A stretch of 6,615 bases of DNA from an uncultured Alphaproteobacteria bacterium (GCA_937950105.1 CALFEM010000071.1:1-6615), one strand, 5' to 3'; numbered from the stretch's first letter, positions 1-6,316 are shown. Notes: a model not told the origin generated them from the sequence alone. A program made the numbers and translations.

Positions 1-73
1 CGTTTTTATTCTTCTCGTTTTCACCGTGGCGGAGAGATCAAACCCAACCCATCAGCTCGCGCCGTACGACCGC

Positions 74-1126
74 CTAGATCACGTCGAGCCCTTCGTCGCT
101 GTCGTTGAGGGCAGGCAGGTAGGCGAATTGTTCGCCCCCGCTATGCATGAAGATCTCGCGATTTTCCCCGTCCAGCTCTTCCAGCGTTTCGAGACAATCC
201 GCCGAAAACCCGGGCGCCACCAGTGCCAGTTTCCTGACGCCCTCCTTGGCGAGGCGTTCGACCGTGTGGTCGGTATAGGGCTGCAGCCAGACATCGTTGC
301 CGAACCGCGACTGGAACGTCGTCAGCCATTTTTCCGGCGGAATACCCAGCCGCTCGCGCAGCAGCCGTGAGGTCTTCTGGCACTGGCAATGATATGGATC
401 GCCCTGGTGCAGATACTTCTCGGGCATGCCGTGGAACGTCGCGATGATTTTCTCGGGCTGGAAATCCAGCTTGGCGAGATCGCGCTCGATGCTCTTTGCC
501 AGAGCCTCGATATACGCAGGGTCCTCGAAATACGCCGGCGCCACGCGCACGTAGGGTTGCCACCGCATCTTGATGAGCGCGCGGAAGGCTTCGTCGCACG
601 CCGTCGCGCTGGTCGCTGCCGCGTACTGGGGGTAGAGCGGCAACAGCAGGATACGGTCGCAGCCCTGTTGCATCAGCGCCTGGATGCGGCTCTCGGTCGA
701 CGGGTTGGCGTACCGCATGGCCCAGTCGACGACGATGCGGCCGTTGCCGCCAAGCCGCCGGCTGAGCTTTTCCGCCTGCGACCGGGTGATCGTCTTCAGC
801 GGTCCCTCGTCCAGCTCCTTGTTCCAGATGGTGTCGTAGTCCTTGCCCTTCTTGGAGGGGCGCACCGTCAGGATGATGAGGTTGAGAATCGGCCACCATT
901 TCCAGCGCGGCTCCTCGATGACGCGCGGATCGGACAGGAACTGCTTCAGGTAACGGCGCATCGGCCAGTAGCTGGTGGCGTCCGGCGTGCCAAGGTTCAG
1001 CAGCAGCACGCCGACGCGCCCGTGGCGCACGTTCGGGTGATCCTTCGGCCAGTGCGAGCGGTCCTCGACGTAGCCGCCGGTCGGCGATACGGCGCCGGGG
1101 GCGGACTTGGTCGTCATGTCGTTCAT
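74..1126 (-). CDS. hemH: Ferrochelatase (protoporphyrin/coproporphyrin III ferrochelatase)
   Basis: 350-residue protein of the ferrochelatase family, which inserts Fe(2+) into a porphyrin in the last stage of haem synthesis. Visible family signatures are the N-terminal GVLLLNLGTPD (39-49) with RRYLKQFLSDPRV just after it, the FHGMP motif (231-235) carrying the catalytic His232, QSRFGNDVWLQPYT (272-285), and APGFSADCLETLEEL (304-318), where Glu313 matches the conserved active-site glutamate. Length is normal for a bacterial HemH. Cysteines at 156, 177, 247, 249 and 311 are present; some bacterial ferrochelatases hold a [2Fe-2S] cluster, but I cannot tell whether this one does. The ATG at 1124-1126 has a good Shine-Dalgarno (GGAGA in the minus strand, 1131-1135). 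An in-frame Met4 is a less likely start. The stop is TAG at 74-76. It is the last of five leftward genes, 194 bp after the CHAD gene, with a palindromic element in that gap, so it may have its own promoter. Confidence 0.96.
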   Translation of the reverse strand: MNDMTTKSAPGAVSPTGGYVEDRSHWPKDHPNVRHGRVGVLLLNLGTPDATSYWPMRRYLKQFLSDPRVIEEPRWKWWPILNLIILTVRPSKKGKDYDTIWNKELDEGPLKTITRSQAEKLSRRLGGNGRIVVDWAMRYANPSTESRIQALMQQGCDRILLLPLYPQYAAATSATACDEAFRALIKMRWQPYVRVAPAYFEDPAYIEALAKSIERDLAKLDFQPEKIIATFHGMPEKYLHQGDPYHCQCQKTSRLLRERLGIPPEKWLTTFQSRFGNDVWLQPYTDHTVERLAKEGVRKLALVAPGFSADCLETLEELDGENREIFMHSGGEQFAYLPALNDSDEGLDVI

Positions 1127-1130
1127 CTCG

Positions 1131-1135
1131 TCTCC
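1131..1135 (-). promoter_or_regulatory. Ribosome binding site of hemH
   Basis: Minus-strand GGAGA four bases before the ATG at 1124-1126. It favours that ATG over the in-frame Met4 as the hemH start. Confidence 0.6.
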
Positions 1136-1239
1136 AGAAGGTTCGCGGGGCCGCTCCGCGTCGGGCGGCGGCGACCGGCTATCCGAACGCTGGTGCGCTC
1201 AGATTGTCACGGTGCCAATACGGCTTCGGGGGGACACTA

Positions 1240-1298
1240 GAGCAACATCAGACCGCACGGAATCGCGAACCGGTTTCCGTTCTCTGATAAAGTTGCTC
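1240..1298. repeat. Imperfect palindromic element, likely a dispersed Rhizobiales intergenic repeat
   Basis: A 59-bp inverted repeat in the CHAD-hemH gap. GAGCAAC (1240-1246) pairs with GTTGCTC (1292-1298). ATCAGA (1247-1252) pairs with TCTGAT (1283-1288), with an AAA bulge at 1289-1291. ACGGAA (1257-1262) pairs with TTCCGT (1275-1280), leaving a 12-base loop. The left edge is preceded by CTA, and the right half contains GAACCGGTTTCCGT. This layout closely resembles the abundant 'CTAGAGCA...GAACCGGTTTTCCG...TGCTC' palindromes I recall from Bradyrhizobium-type genomes; that likeness is from memory and unverified. It begins 22 bp past the CHAD stop and may act as a terminator-like or mRNA-stabilising hairpin, though no T-run follows on either strand. 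Confidence 0.6.
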
Positions 1299-1320
1299 CG
1301 TGCAACACGGCGATCAGCCG

Positions 1321-2355
1321 TCAGGCCCGCTTGCCACCGCTCGCGCGGGTGGCAGCCTTGCCGGCCTTCGCCCGCGACGGCTTCGCCGATCCAGTTGCGG
1401 CTGCGACCTTGCCAGCAGACCCCTTCTCCGGGGTATTCCCCGCCTTCATCTCGCGCAGCAACCGCCGCTCCGCCTTGGCGGCCGTCCAGTAGGCCGCGAT
1501 TCGATCCGAGAATTCGCCGGCACCTTCGGCATAAAGTGCCTCGCCCTTCGGCCGCAACAGCTGGCGTATTTCCGCCTGACGTGCACGCGCCGCATCGACC
1601 AGATCATGCGCGCCCGTAGACGTGTCCCCCTTGCCGTTATCGCCGCGCAAATGGTCGATCAGCACCGCGAGATCGTGATCCTCGCCGAGCAATTCGGAAA
1701 TCTCCTTGGCCAGCGTCACCCGCGCCTCGAAGTGCTCCGGCCAGGCCCGCTCCAGCAGCGCCATATGTCGCCAGTGCGCCTGAACCGCCTTGCGCCACTC
1801 GTGGAACGCCTCGTCGTGGTGCTCGTCCAGCACCTCGTGCATGGCGCGGCGTCCGTCGCGATAGGTACGCTCGAGCCCCTTCAGCAGCACGCCGAAGCCC
1901 TTCTTGTCGAAGCGCATGGTGGCGAGTTCGGCACGTGCCTTTTCCAAGCCCGCGATGGCATCGGCGATCGCCTCCTTGGCCGACCTGGCGCCAACGCCCG
2001 CTGGCGCCGACGGGGCCGCGGCGATGGCGTCGGCGACCTTGCGCGCCTCTGGCGATCTGCCCGCCGCGAGCGTCTGCGCGGTCGCGACCAGCACGTCGCG
2101 GTCACGTGTGCCCGACAGCAGGCGGGCGACGTCGCGAAAGCGGCGGTTCTCGTCCTTGTACACGTCCTTGGGCAGACCTCGGCGCACCAGCTTCAACAGC
2201 GCGCGGGCACGCTTCAGCGCCTTGCGCGCCTCGTGTACCGCCTTGACCCGGTCCTTGCCTTCGGCGAGTTCGTGGACCGCCGCGTCGATCTCCTCGCCGA
2301 GGATGCGGCGGACGGCATCGTCGATCGGCTCGTTCAGCTTCAGTCGGTAGGCCAT
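1321..2355 (-). CDS. CHAD domain-containing protein with basic Ala/Lys-rich C-terminal tail
   Basis: 344-residue helical, strongly charged protein of the CHAD family (conserved histidine alpha-helical domain), members of which bind polyphosphate. Two repeats are visible. The first has VHEARKALKRARALLKLVR (40-58) with the conserved His41 and basic face, then the RDRDVLV segment (84-90). The second has FHEWRKAVQAHWRHM (184-198) with His185, Arg188 and Lys189, followed by LGEDHDLAVL (223-232). Residues 303-344 form a low-complexity tail rich in Ala, Lys, Gly and Ser, resembling histone-H1-type tails. I chose the ATG at 2353-2355 because MAYRLKLNEPIDDAVRRI is the usual start of such proteins. In-frame starts exist upstream at 2409 (ATG, with a GGGGA-like sequence before it) and 2445 (GTG), which would add 18 or 30 residues without family resemblance. 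No CYTH domain is fused to it and no polyphosphate kinase lies beside it. The gene sits 185 bp after thiE, so co-transcription is possible but not shown. Confidence 0.88.
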   Translation of the reverse strand: MAYRLKLNEPIDDAVRRILGEEIDAAVHELAEGKDRVKAVHEARKALKRARALLKLVRRGLPKDVYKDENRRFRDVARLLSGTRDRDVLVATAQTLAAGRSPEARKVADAIAAAPSAPAGVGARSAKEAIADAIAGLEKARAELATMRFDKKGFGVLLKGLERTYRDGRRAMHEVLDEHHDEAFHEWRKAVQAHWRHMALLERAWPEHFEARVTLAKEISELLGEDHDLAVLIDHLRGDNGKGDTSTGAHDLVDAARARQAEIRQLLRPKGEALYAEGAGEFSDRIAAYWTAAKAERRLLREMKAGNTPEKGSAGKVAAATGSAKPSRAKAGKAATRASGGKRA

Positions 2356-2540
2356 GGTGTCTCGATCACTCTGCGGGCTTGTTCGGCTCCGGCCGGTCGG
2401 CTCGGTCATGCCGTTCCCCGAGAGATAGGCATCGCCCACTGTCACAATCCAGAGCAGAGTCCGTCATATCTGGTGCGCAGCTCGCAGGACGGTTAGCGGT
2501 CGGCAGGGAAGAGCCGCTCCAACGACACCCGGCCAGCGGC

Positions 2541-3194
2541 TCAGGCGCGGCGTGCCCGGGCGGCGGCGGCCCAGCCGAGCCACGTGGCGATGCGCCCTGC
2601 CGGATCGGCAGCGGTCATGAAGTCGGTGATCACCGCAGCACTGTCCGCCCCCGCATCGATGACGCTGCCGGCGCGCTCCGGCGTGATGCCGCCAATGGCG
2701 ACCAGTGGAACGGCACCGATGCGCCGACGCCATTCTCCAATCCGGTCGAGCCCCTGCGGCGCCCATTTCATCGCCTTGAGCCGCGTCTCCCAGATCGGGC
2801 CCAGAGCGACGTAATCGGCACCGGCAGCCAAAGCGATATCGAGTTCTTCCGGCGTATGCGTGGAGATGCCGAGTCGGGTTCCGGCCCGCTTGATCTCGCT
2901 GACATCCGCCGTGGCAAGGTCCTCCTGCCCCAAGTGGATGTAATCGGCGCCGAGCGCCAGCGCCTCGCGCCAGTAGTCGTTGACGATGAGCTGGCACCCT
3001 TCGGCCTTGCAGATCGCCAGCGACTCCGCGATCTGGCGGCGCACGTCGTCCGGACTCGCGTCTTTCAGGCGCAACTGCACCGTCCTCAGCCCCAGTGGCA
3101 CGAGGCGCGCGATCCATGCGCTGTCCGGCAGGATCGGATAGAAAACGTCGAGACCCTCGGGATTTGGGGCATGCACACCGGCCCGGCTGGTCAT
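2541..3194 (-). CDS. thiE: Thiamine phosphate synthase
   Basis: 217-residue TIM-barrel protein that joins HMP pyrimidine diphosphate to the thiazole phosphate carboxylate, giving thiamine phosphate in the cytoplasm. Family motifs appear in order: VQLRLK (39-44), LIVNDYWREA (69-78) with the Asn72-Asp73 pair, DYIHLGQEDL (84-93), GISTHTPEE (109-117), YVALGPIWETRLK (128-140) and PLVAIGGIT (163-171). The GPIWETRLK segment replaces the more common GP-(I/V)-F-x-T-x-T-K, a variation that fits alphaproteobacterial ThiE. The ATG at 3192-3194 overlaps the thiG TGA by one base (TGATG), the classic sign of translational coupling. A GTG one codon earlier is possible but less convincing. The stop is TGA at 2541-2543. 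With thiG it forms a tight two-gene unit. The sequence after the stop holds only a weak 6-bp hairpin (2513-2518 with 2535-2540) and no T-run. Confidence 0.93.
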   Translation of the reverse strand: MTSRAGVHAPNPEGLDVFYPILPDSAWIARLVPLGLRTVQLRLKDASPDDVRRQIAESLAICKAEGCQLIVNDYWREALALGADYIHLGQEDLATADVSEIKRAGTRLGISTHTPEELDIALAAGADYVALGPIWETRLKAMKWAPQGLDRIGEWRRRIGAVPLVAIGGITPERAGSVIDAGADSAAVITDFMTAADPAGRIATWLGWAAAARARRA

Positions 3195-4036
3195 CACGCG
3201 CCCGGCCCCGTTTTCGACGCGCCGAGATCGAAGAACGGCGTCCCGGCGACCGGCGTCGACGGCTGCGCCATGTCGCGCTTCTCCATCAGGCCGGATTCGT
3301 AAGCCGCGCGCCCCGCTTCGAGCGCCTTCGCGAACGCTTCCGCCATGCGCACCGGATCACCCGCCTTGGCCACCGCCGTGTTCAGCAGCACCGCATCATA
3401 GCCCAGTTCCATCGCCTCCGCGGCGTGCGACGGCGCACCGATGCCGGCATCGACCACCAGCGGCAGATCGGGGAAATACGCGCGCATGGTTCTAAGCGCG
3501 TAGCGGTTGTTGAGGCCGAGCCCGGTGCCGATCGGCGCGCCCCACGGCATCAGCACTTCGCACCCTGCCGCGACCAGCCGCTCGGCGGCGCCAAGGTCCT
3601 CGGTGGTGTACGGGAACACCTTGAAGCCGCGCTTGACGAGTTCCGTCGCCGCTTCCACCAGCCCGAACAGGTCGGGCTGCAACGTGTCGTCGTTGGCGAT
3701 CACCTCGAGTTTGATCCAGTCGGTGCCCAGCAGTTCGCGCGCCATCTCGGCGGTGGTGATGGCGTCCTTCGCCGTGCGGCAACCGGCGGTATTCGGTAGC
3801 AGCAGCACGCCGAGCGCCTGCACCAGCTCGAGGAACCGCTCGCCGACCTTGCCGCGCGCGGCCTCGCGGCGCAGCGATAAGGTGACGATGCCGGCGCGCG
3901 AAGCTTTCACCGCATCGCTCATGATCTGCGGGGAAGGGTAGAGCGCGGTGCCGAGCAGCAGGCGTGAAGCGACCTCGCGGCCGTAGAAGGCGAGCGGGCG
4001 CGGGACCGGGCGGCGGGTGGGATCGAATGCGTTCAT
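3194..4036 (-). CDS. thiG: Thiazole synthase
   Basis: 280-residue TIM-barrel enzyme. It builds the thiazole phosphate ring of thiamine from deoxyxylulose 5-phosphate, dehydroglycine and the sulfur carried on ThiS thiocarboxylate. Signatures are [20 protein letters not shown] (17-36), [14 protein letters not shown] (79-92), [16 protein letters not shown] (107-122) with Lys109 as the Schiff-base lysine, [15 protein letters not shown] (161-175), and [32 protein letters not shown] (194-225). The length is slightly above the usual 255-270, the excess being a loose tail after about residue 255 ([18 protein letters not shown]), which is typical of proteobacterial ThiG. The start ATG at 4034-4036 lacks a clear Shine-Dalgarno. 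Its stop overlaps the thiE start. Upstream by 69 bp is the glycosyltransferase gene, not the usual thiO-thiS, and that gap shows no THI-box. The sulfur carrier ThiS and the glycine oxidase ThiO must therefore be encoded elsewhere. Confidence 0.95.
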   Translation of the reverse strand: MNAFDPTRRPVPRPLAFYGREVASRLLLGTALYPSPQIMSDAVKASRAGIVTLSLRREAARGKVGERFLELVQALGVLLLPNTAGCRTAKDAITTAEMARELLGTDWIKLEVIANDDTLQPDLFGLVEAATELVKRGFKVFPYTTEDLGAAERLVAAGCEVLMPWGAPIGTGLGLNNRYALRTMRAYFPDLPLVVDAGIGAPSHAAEAMELGYDAVLLNTAVAKAGDPVRMAEAFAKALEAGRAAYESGLMEKRDMAQPSTPVAGTPFFDLGASKTGPGA

Positions 4037-4105
4037 GGACCGGAATGTAGCGAGGTTGGGGAAAGGTTTACAGGGGGCGGGCTGACATACCGGTATCGAC
4101 GCGCA

Positions 4106-5899
4106 CTACTTGCACAGCCGGCCGATGATACTGCGGCCGTGGACCGACTTGCAGGTGAAGCGCTCAGGGAGCGAGCACCCTGCATAGCGCTCCGGCGACG
4201 CCGCGTAGACTGAAAAGCGGTGCGTGCAGCTCTTGATGAAGTCGTAGGCGCCGACGCAGGCCACAGCATTCGATGGTGCGCCCGCCAGACGCGCGTTGAA
4301 CACGTCGCTCTGCGCCTCGCTGACGACGGCGACCCCGCCACGGGCGCGGAACGCCTCCGCAATCTCGGCGCCGCTCCCCGAACGGACCGTGACGGTGCCG
4401 AGTTCGAACACCGCGCTCGGCTCGGTGTGTCCGGCGATGGCGACCGGCAGCTTCTCGTTCGATCCGCCGCAGTTTTCCAGAGCCACGACCGCCGCGCGGA
4501 TCTCGCTCGACACCCAAACGGAGCGCAGCCCGGCGAACGTGACAGGTATCGCCAGATTGTTGAACGCGACCGCCATGCCGACCAGCGCCAAAGCTGCAGC
4601 GGCGCGTTTGCCGTCGAGCATCGCGCCGGCCGTCACGAAGGCCAACAGCAGCACGGCGATGCCGAGCGCTATCGCGAGCGGCGACACCGCAAGCTTCAGC
4701 AGGAACGGCAGCGCCCAAAGGGCGGCCACGAGACCGACCACCAGCGCCAGCCAGCCGTAGGTTCCGATGCGATAAGTGCGCGCCTCGTTCTCGCGCGCCT
4801 GGCCACCTCGCACGACCCATAGTGAAAACAGCACACACAGCGGCGGCAGCATCGCCTGCACCATGTAGAGCGGTGTCTTTCGCGTGAGCAGTTCGAGCAC
4901 CAGCAGATACGGAACGATCCACGCCAGCATGAAGCGCACCGTGGGTGTCGCACGCTCGCGCCACGCGAGCCCAAGCGCAGGCGCCAGGAACAGCCCGGCC
5001 GGGAACAGCCCGAGCAGCAGGAACACGAGGAAAAGCCCCGGCACCACGCGCCATTTCATCTCCTGCGGGCCGAGCAGCAGGTGCCAGCCCTCGGCTTTCC
5101 ATTGCGCCAGAGCGGCATCCAGCGTGCCGCCGTACCACAGCGCCAGCGGCCACACCGACGCGATGGCCAGCATCACCACGATACCGACCGGCGGCGCCGC
5201 GCGGCACAACCACGCGACACGACCGCGATCCGCGATTGCCAGCGCCAGCACGGTGAGCAGCGCAATCAGCGGCACCGTCAGCACGTTGACGAGCATGCCG
5301 AGGCCGAGCGCGGACCAGAACGACAGGGCGACGGCGAAACCCGGCGTCTCGCCCTCGGGCGCCGTGTACATGCGCGCCAGCGCGAACATGGCAACGCAGG
5401 TCGCCGCCAGCATCAGAGCTTCCGGCATGGCGAGCGTCGCCTGCACCGTCACCACCAGACAGGTCGCGAGCAGGCTCGCCGCAACGAGCGCGACGCGCGC
5501 CCCGAGCAGGACACGCGCGCCCCAGAATGTCGCCAGCACCGCGAGCAGCGTGCCGAGCAGCGATGGAATACGATAGCCTCTGATCTCGTCGCGCAGGCCG
5601 AAAGCCTCCGCGCTCGCGGCCTGCAACCACAGCACGGGGAGCGGCTTGTCGAAGCGCGGCTCGGCCTGGAACTTCGGCGCGGTGGCCGAGCCCGTCTCGA
5701 GCATCTGCCGCGCGGTCTGCGCGTAGATCACCTCGGTGCGGTCGAGCGGCGGCAGCAACGCCATGCCGCCCAGGTGGAGCGCCAGCACCAGCGCCACGAG
5801 CAGCAACGACGCCTGAGACGGCGATCGTTCCGCGCGGGCCAGCACGGCTTGCTGCCAGCGCTCGGCGGCGCCCACCAGTCGTTGCATGATCGCGCGCAT
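4106..5899 (-). CDS. Multipass membrane glycosyltransferase, ArnT/PMT (GT39/GT83)-like
   Basis: 597-residue inner-membrane protein of the dolichyl-phosphate-mannose/ArnT type, which move a sugar from a polyprenyl-phosphate donor to a lipid or protein acceptor. After a short basic N-terminus, a first membrane segment (about 31-50) leads into PPLDRTEVIYAQTARQMLETG (50-70), the periplasmic loop signature with acidic Asp53 and Glu56. EPRFDKPLPVLWLQA (80-94) is the second family motif. About twelve hydrophobic segments follow up to residue 455. RKTPLYMVQAMLPPLCVL (340-357) matches the conserved K-x-P-(H/L)-Y...P motif. Residues 462-597 form a soluble, cysteine-containing C-terminal domain, presumably periplasmic. 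I chose the ATG at 5897-5899, which has a GGGGG run six to ten bases upstream; Met5 is an alternative. The open frame extends to 6241, but that part crosses the palindromes and riboswitch and is not protein-like. Substrate and acceptor cannot be told from this window. It is divergent from gcvT and lies 69 bp before thiG. Confidence 0.85.
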   Translation of the reverse strand: MRAIMQRLVGAAERWQQAVLARAERSPSQASLLLVALVLALHLGGMALLPPLDRTEVIYAQTARQMLETGSATAPKFQAEPRFDKPLPVLWLQAASAEAFGLRDEIRGYRIPSLLGTLLAVLATFWGARVLLGARVALVAASLLATCLVVTVQATLAMPEALMLAATCVAMFALARMYTAPEGETPGFAVALSFWSALGLGMLVNVLTVPLIALLTVLALAIADRGRVAWLCRAAPPVGIVVMLAIASVWPLALWYGGTLDAALAQWKAEGWHLLLGPQEMKWRVVPGLFLVFLLLGLFPAGLFLAPALGLAWRERATPTVRFMLAWIVPYLLVLELLTRKTPLYMVQAMLPPLCVLFSLWVVRGGQARENEARTYRIGTYGWLALVVGLVAALWALPFLLKLAVSPLAIALGIAVLLLAFVTAGAMLDGKRAAAALALVGMAVAFNNLAIPVTFAGLRSVWVSSEIRAAVVALENCGGSNEKLPVAIAGHTEPSAVFELGTVTVRSGSGAEIAEAFRARGGVAVVSEAQSDVFNARLAGAPSNAVACVGAYDFIKSCTHRFSVYAASPERYAGCSLPERFTCKSVHGRSIIGRLCK

Positions 5900-5950
5900 C
5901 GAGCCCCCGCCCTCGCCGCACTCTCGTCCGCGGCACGTTTGCGAGTTGTA

Positions 5951-5973
5951 GTGGACGCCCGGCTCAAGTCCAC
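5951..5973. repeat. Inverted repeat GTGGAC-N11-GTCCAC
   Basis: GTGGAC (5951-5956) and GTCCAC (5968-5973) are exact 6-bp complements around an 11-base spacer. The same hexamer pair recurs in the opposite order at 6013-6030. It lies 52 bp upstream of the glycosyltransferase start and could be a hairpin in that gene's leader or half of a protein-binding site; neither is shown. Confidence 0.4.
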
Positions 5974-5975
5974 CC

Positions 5976-5993
5976 TCACCGCGCGCGCGGTGA
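5976..5993. repeat. Perfect 18-bp palindrome TCACCGCGC/GCGCGGTGA
   Basis: TCACCGCGCGCGCGGTGA is fully self-complementary, with an alternating GC core. A perfect palindrome without a spacer suits a dimeric regulator better than an RNA hairpin, but a GC-rich background makes chance occurrence more likely. It sits between the divergent glycosyltransferase and gcvT genes. Confidence 0.45.
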
Positions 5994-6012
5994 ACCCTTG
6001 GCATACCAGCGT

Positions 6013-6030
6013 GTCCACATCTCCGTGGAC
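6013..6030. repeat. Inverted repeat GTCCAC-N6-GTGGAC
   Basis: GTCCAC (6013-6018) and GTGGAC (6025-6030) form a 6-bp stem with a 6-base loop (ATCTCC), extendable by two wobble pairs (6011-6012 with 6031-6032). It lies 19 bp before the predicted gcvT -35 box, a fitting position for an operator or activator site. Confidence 0.4.
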
Positions 6031-6048
6031 GTTGGAGAATGGTCGCAG

Positions 6049-6077
6049 TTGACCGGCTTGCGGCAGCGCACCATGTT
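6049..6077 (+). promoter_or_regulatory. Candidate sigma-70-type promoter of gcvT
   Basis: TTGACC (6049-6054, five of six matches to the -35 consensus) is followed after exactly 17 bases by CATGTT (6072-6077, a weak three of six for the -10). Transcription would begin near 6084, only a few bases before the first riboswitch helix at 6092, which is where a riboswitch transcript should start. Position and spacing support it; the poor -10 box keeps confidence modest. Confidence 0.4.
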
Positions 6078-6094
6078 GACGCCACGAAACATGG
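6071..6094. repeat. 7-bp inverted repeat overlapping the predicted gcvT -10 region and start of riboswitch P1
   Basis: CCATGTT (6071-6077) and AACATGG (6088-6094) are exact complements around a 10-base spacer. The left arm covers the candidate -10 box, and the right arm overlaps the first bases of riboswitch helix P1 (6092-6094). If transcription starts near 6084 the repeat exists only in DNA and could be an operator. If it starts earlier, the hairpin would compete with P1. Confidence 0.35.
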
Positions 6095-6316
6095 TGTGTG
6101 GGAGAGACCGGCAGGCTCGCGCAAGCGATCGGCCGGCGCCGAAGGAGCAACCGCCCCGGAAACTCTCAGGCAGAAGGACCGCGCACCGATAGACACTCTG
6201 GAAAGCAGCCTCACGCGATTCGTTGCGTCTGGCTCACCCAAGGGGACAAGACCGCCGTGAAGCGCTCAGCAAGAGTGCGCCGGCCCGGTCCAATCTCTCA
6301 GGTTCCGCGACAGAGG
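6092..6316 (+). promoter_or_regulatory. Tandem glycine riboswitch (two aptamers) upstream of gcvT
   Basis: Two consecutive glycine aptamers. Aptamer 1 is closed by P1 GGTGTGTG (6093-6100) with CGCGCACC (6180-6187), two pairs being G-U. It contains GGAGAG (6101-6106) facing CTCTCAGG (6163-6170), a P3 arm CCGGC/GCCGG (6108-6112 with 6132-6136) capped by a TCGC-GCAA-GCGA tetraloop hairpin (6117-6128), and the core GCGCCGAAGGAGCAA (6136-6150), followed by the typical AGAAGGAC. Aptamer 2 is closed by CTCTG (6196-6200) with CAGAG (6311-6315), starts with GGAAAGC, and ends with AATCTCTCAGG (6292-6302). Its core reads CACCCAAGGGGACAA (6235-6249), departing from the consensus. It has an extended arm, GACCG/CGGTC (6250-6254 with 6286-6290) and GCGCTC/GAGTGC (6262-6267 with 6273-6278). 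The family binds glycine and usually switches on glycine cleavage genes, which fits gcvT directly downstream. The leader-linker kink-turn helix of many tandem forms was not recognisable. Confidence 0.93.

Noticed and set aside
1..73. Sequence downstream of hemH searched for a terminator or another gene
   Set aside because: T-rich bases at 3-20 are not attached to a stem and no convincing frame is present; too short to judge.
1144..1160. GC-rich hairpin CGCGG/CCGCG in the hemH leader
   Set aside because: Five base pairs in a GC-rich stretch are expected by chance; it does not cover the Shine-Dalgarno.
389..1240. Plus-strand open frame opposite hemH
   Set aside because: Antisense shadow of a strongly recognised ferrochelatase; no ribosome binding site or domain likeness.
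1300..2496. Long plus-strand open frame (398 codons) opposite the CHAD gene
   Set aside because: Antisense shadow in GC-rich DNA; Arg/Leu/Gln-rich composition with no recognisable domain, while the opposite strand encodes a clear CHAD protein.
2446..2540. Possible terminator after thiE (GCCGCT 2513-2518 with AGCGGC 2535-2540)
   Set aside because: Six-bp stem with a 16-base loop and no T-run in the direction of transcription.
4037..4105. Possible TPP riboswitch ahead of thiG
   Set aside because: Only 69 bp and none of the conserved THI-box segments are visible.
5900..6241. N-terminal extension of the glycosyltransferase frame up to 6241
   Set aside because: The added 114 residues are Arg/Ser/Cys-rich, lack family likeness and lie over the palindromes and the glycine riboswitch; ATG at 5899 fits the family N-terminus.
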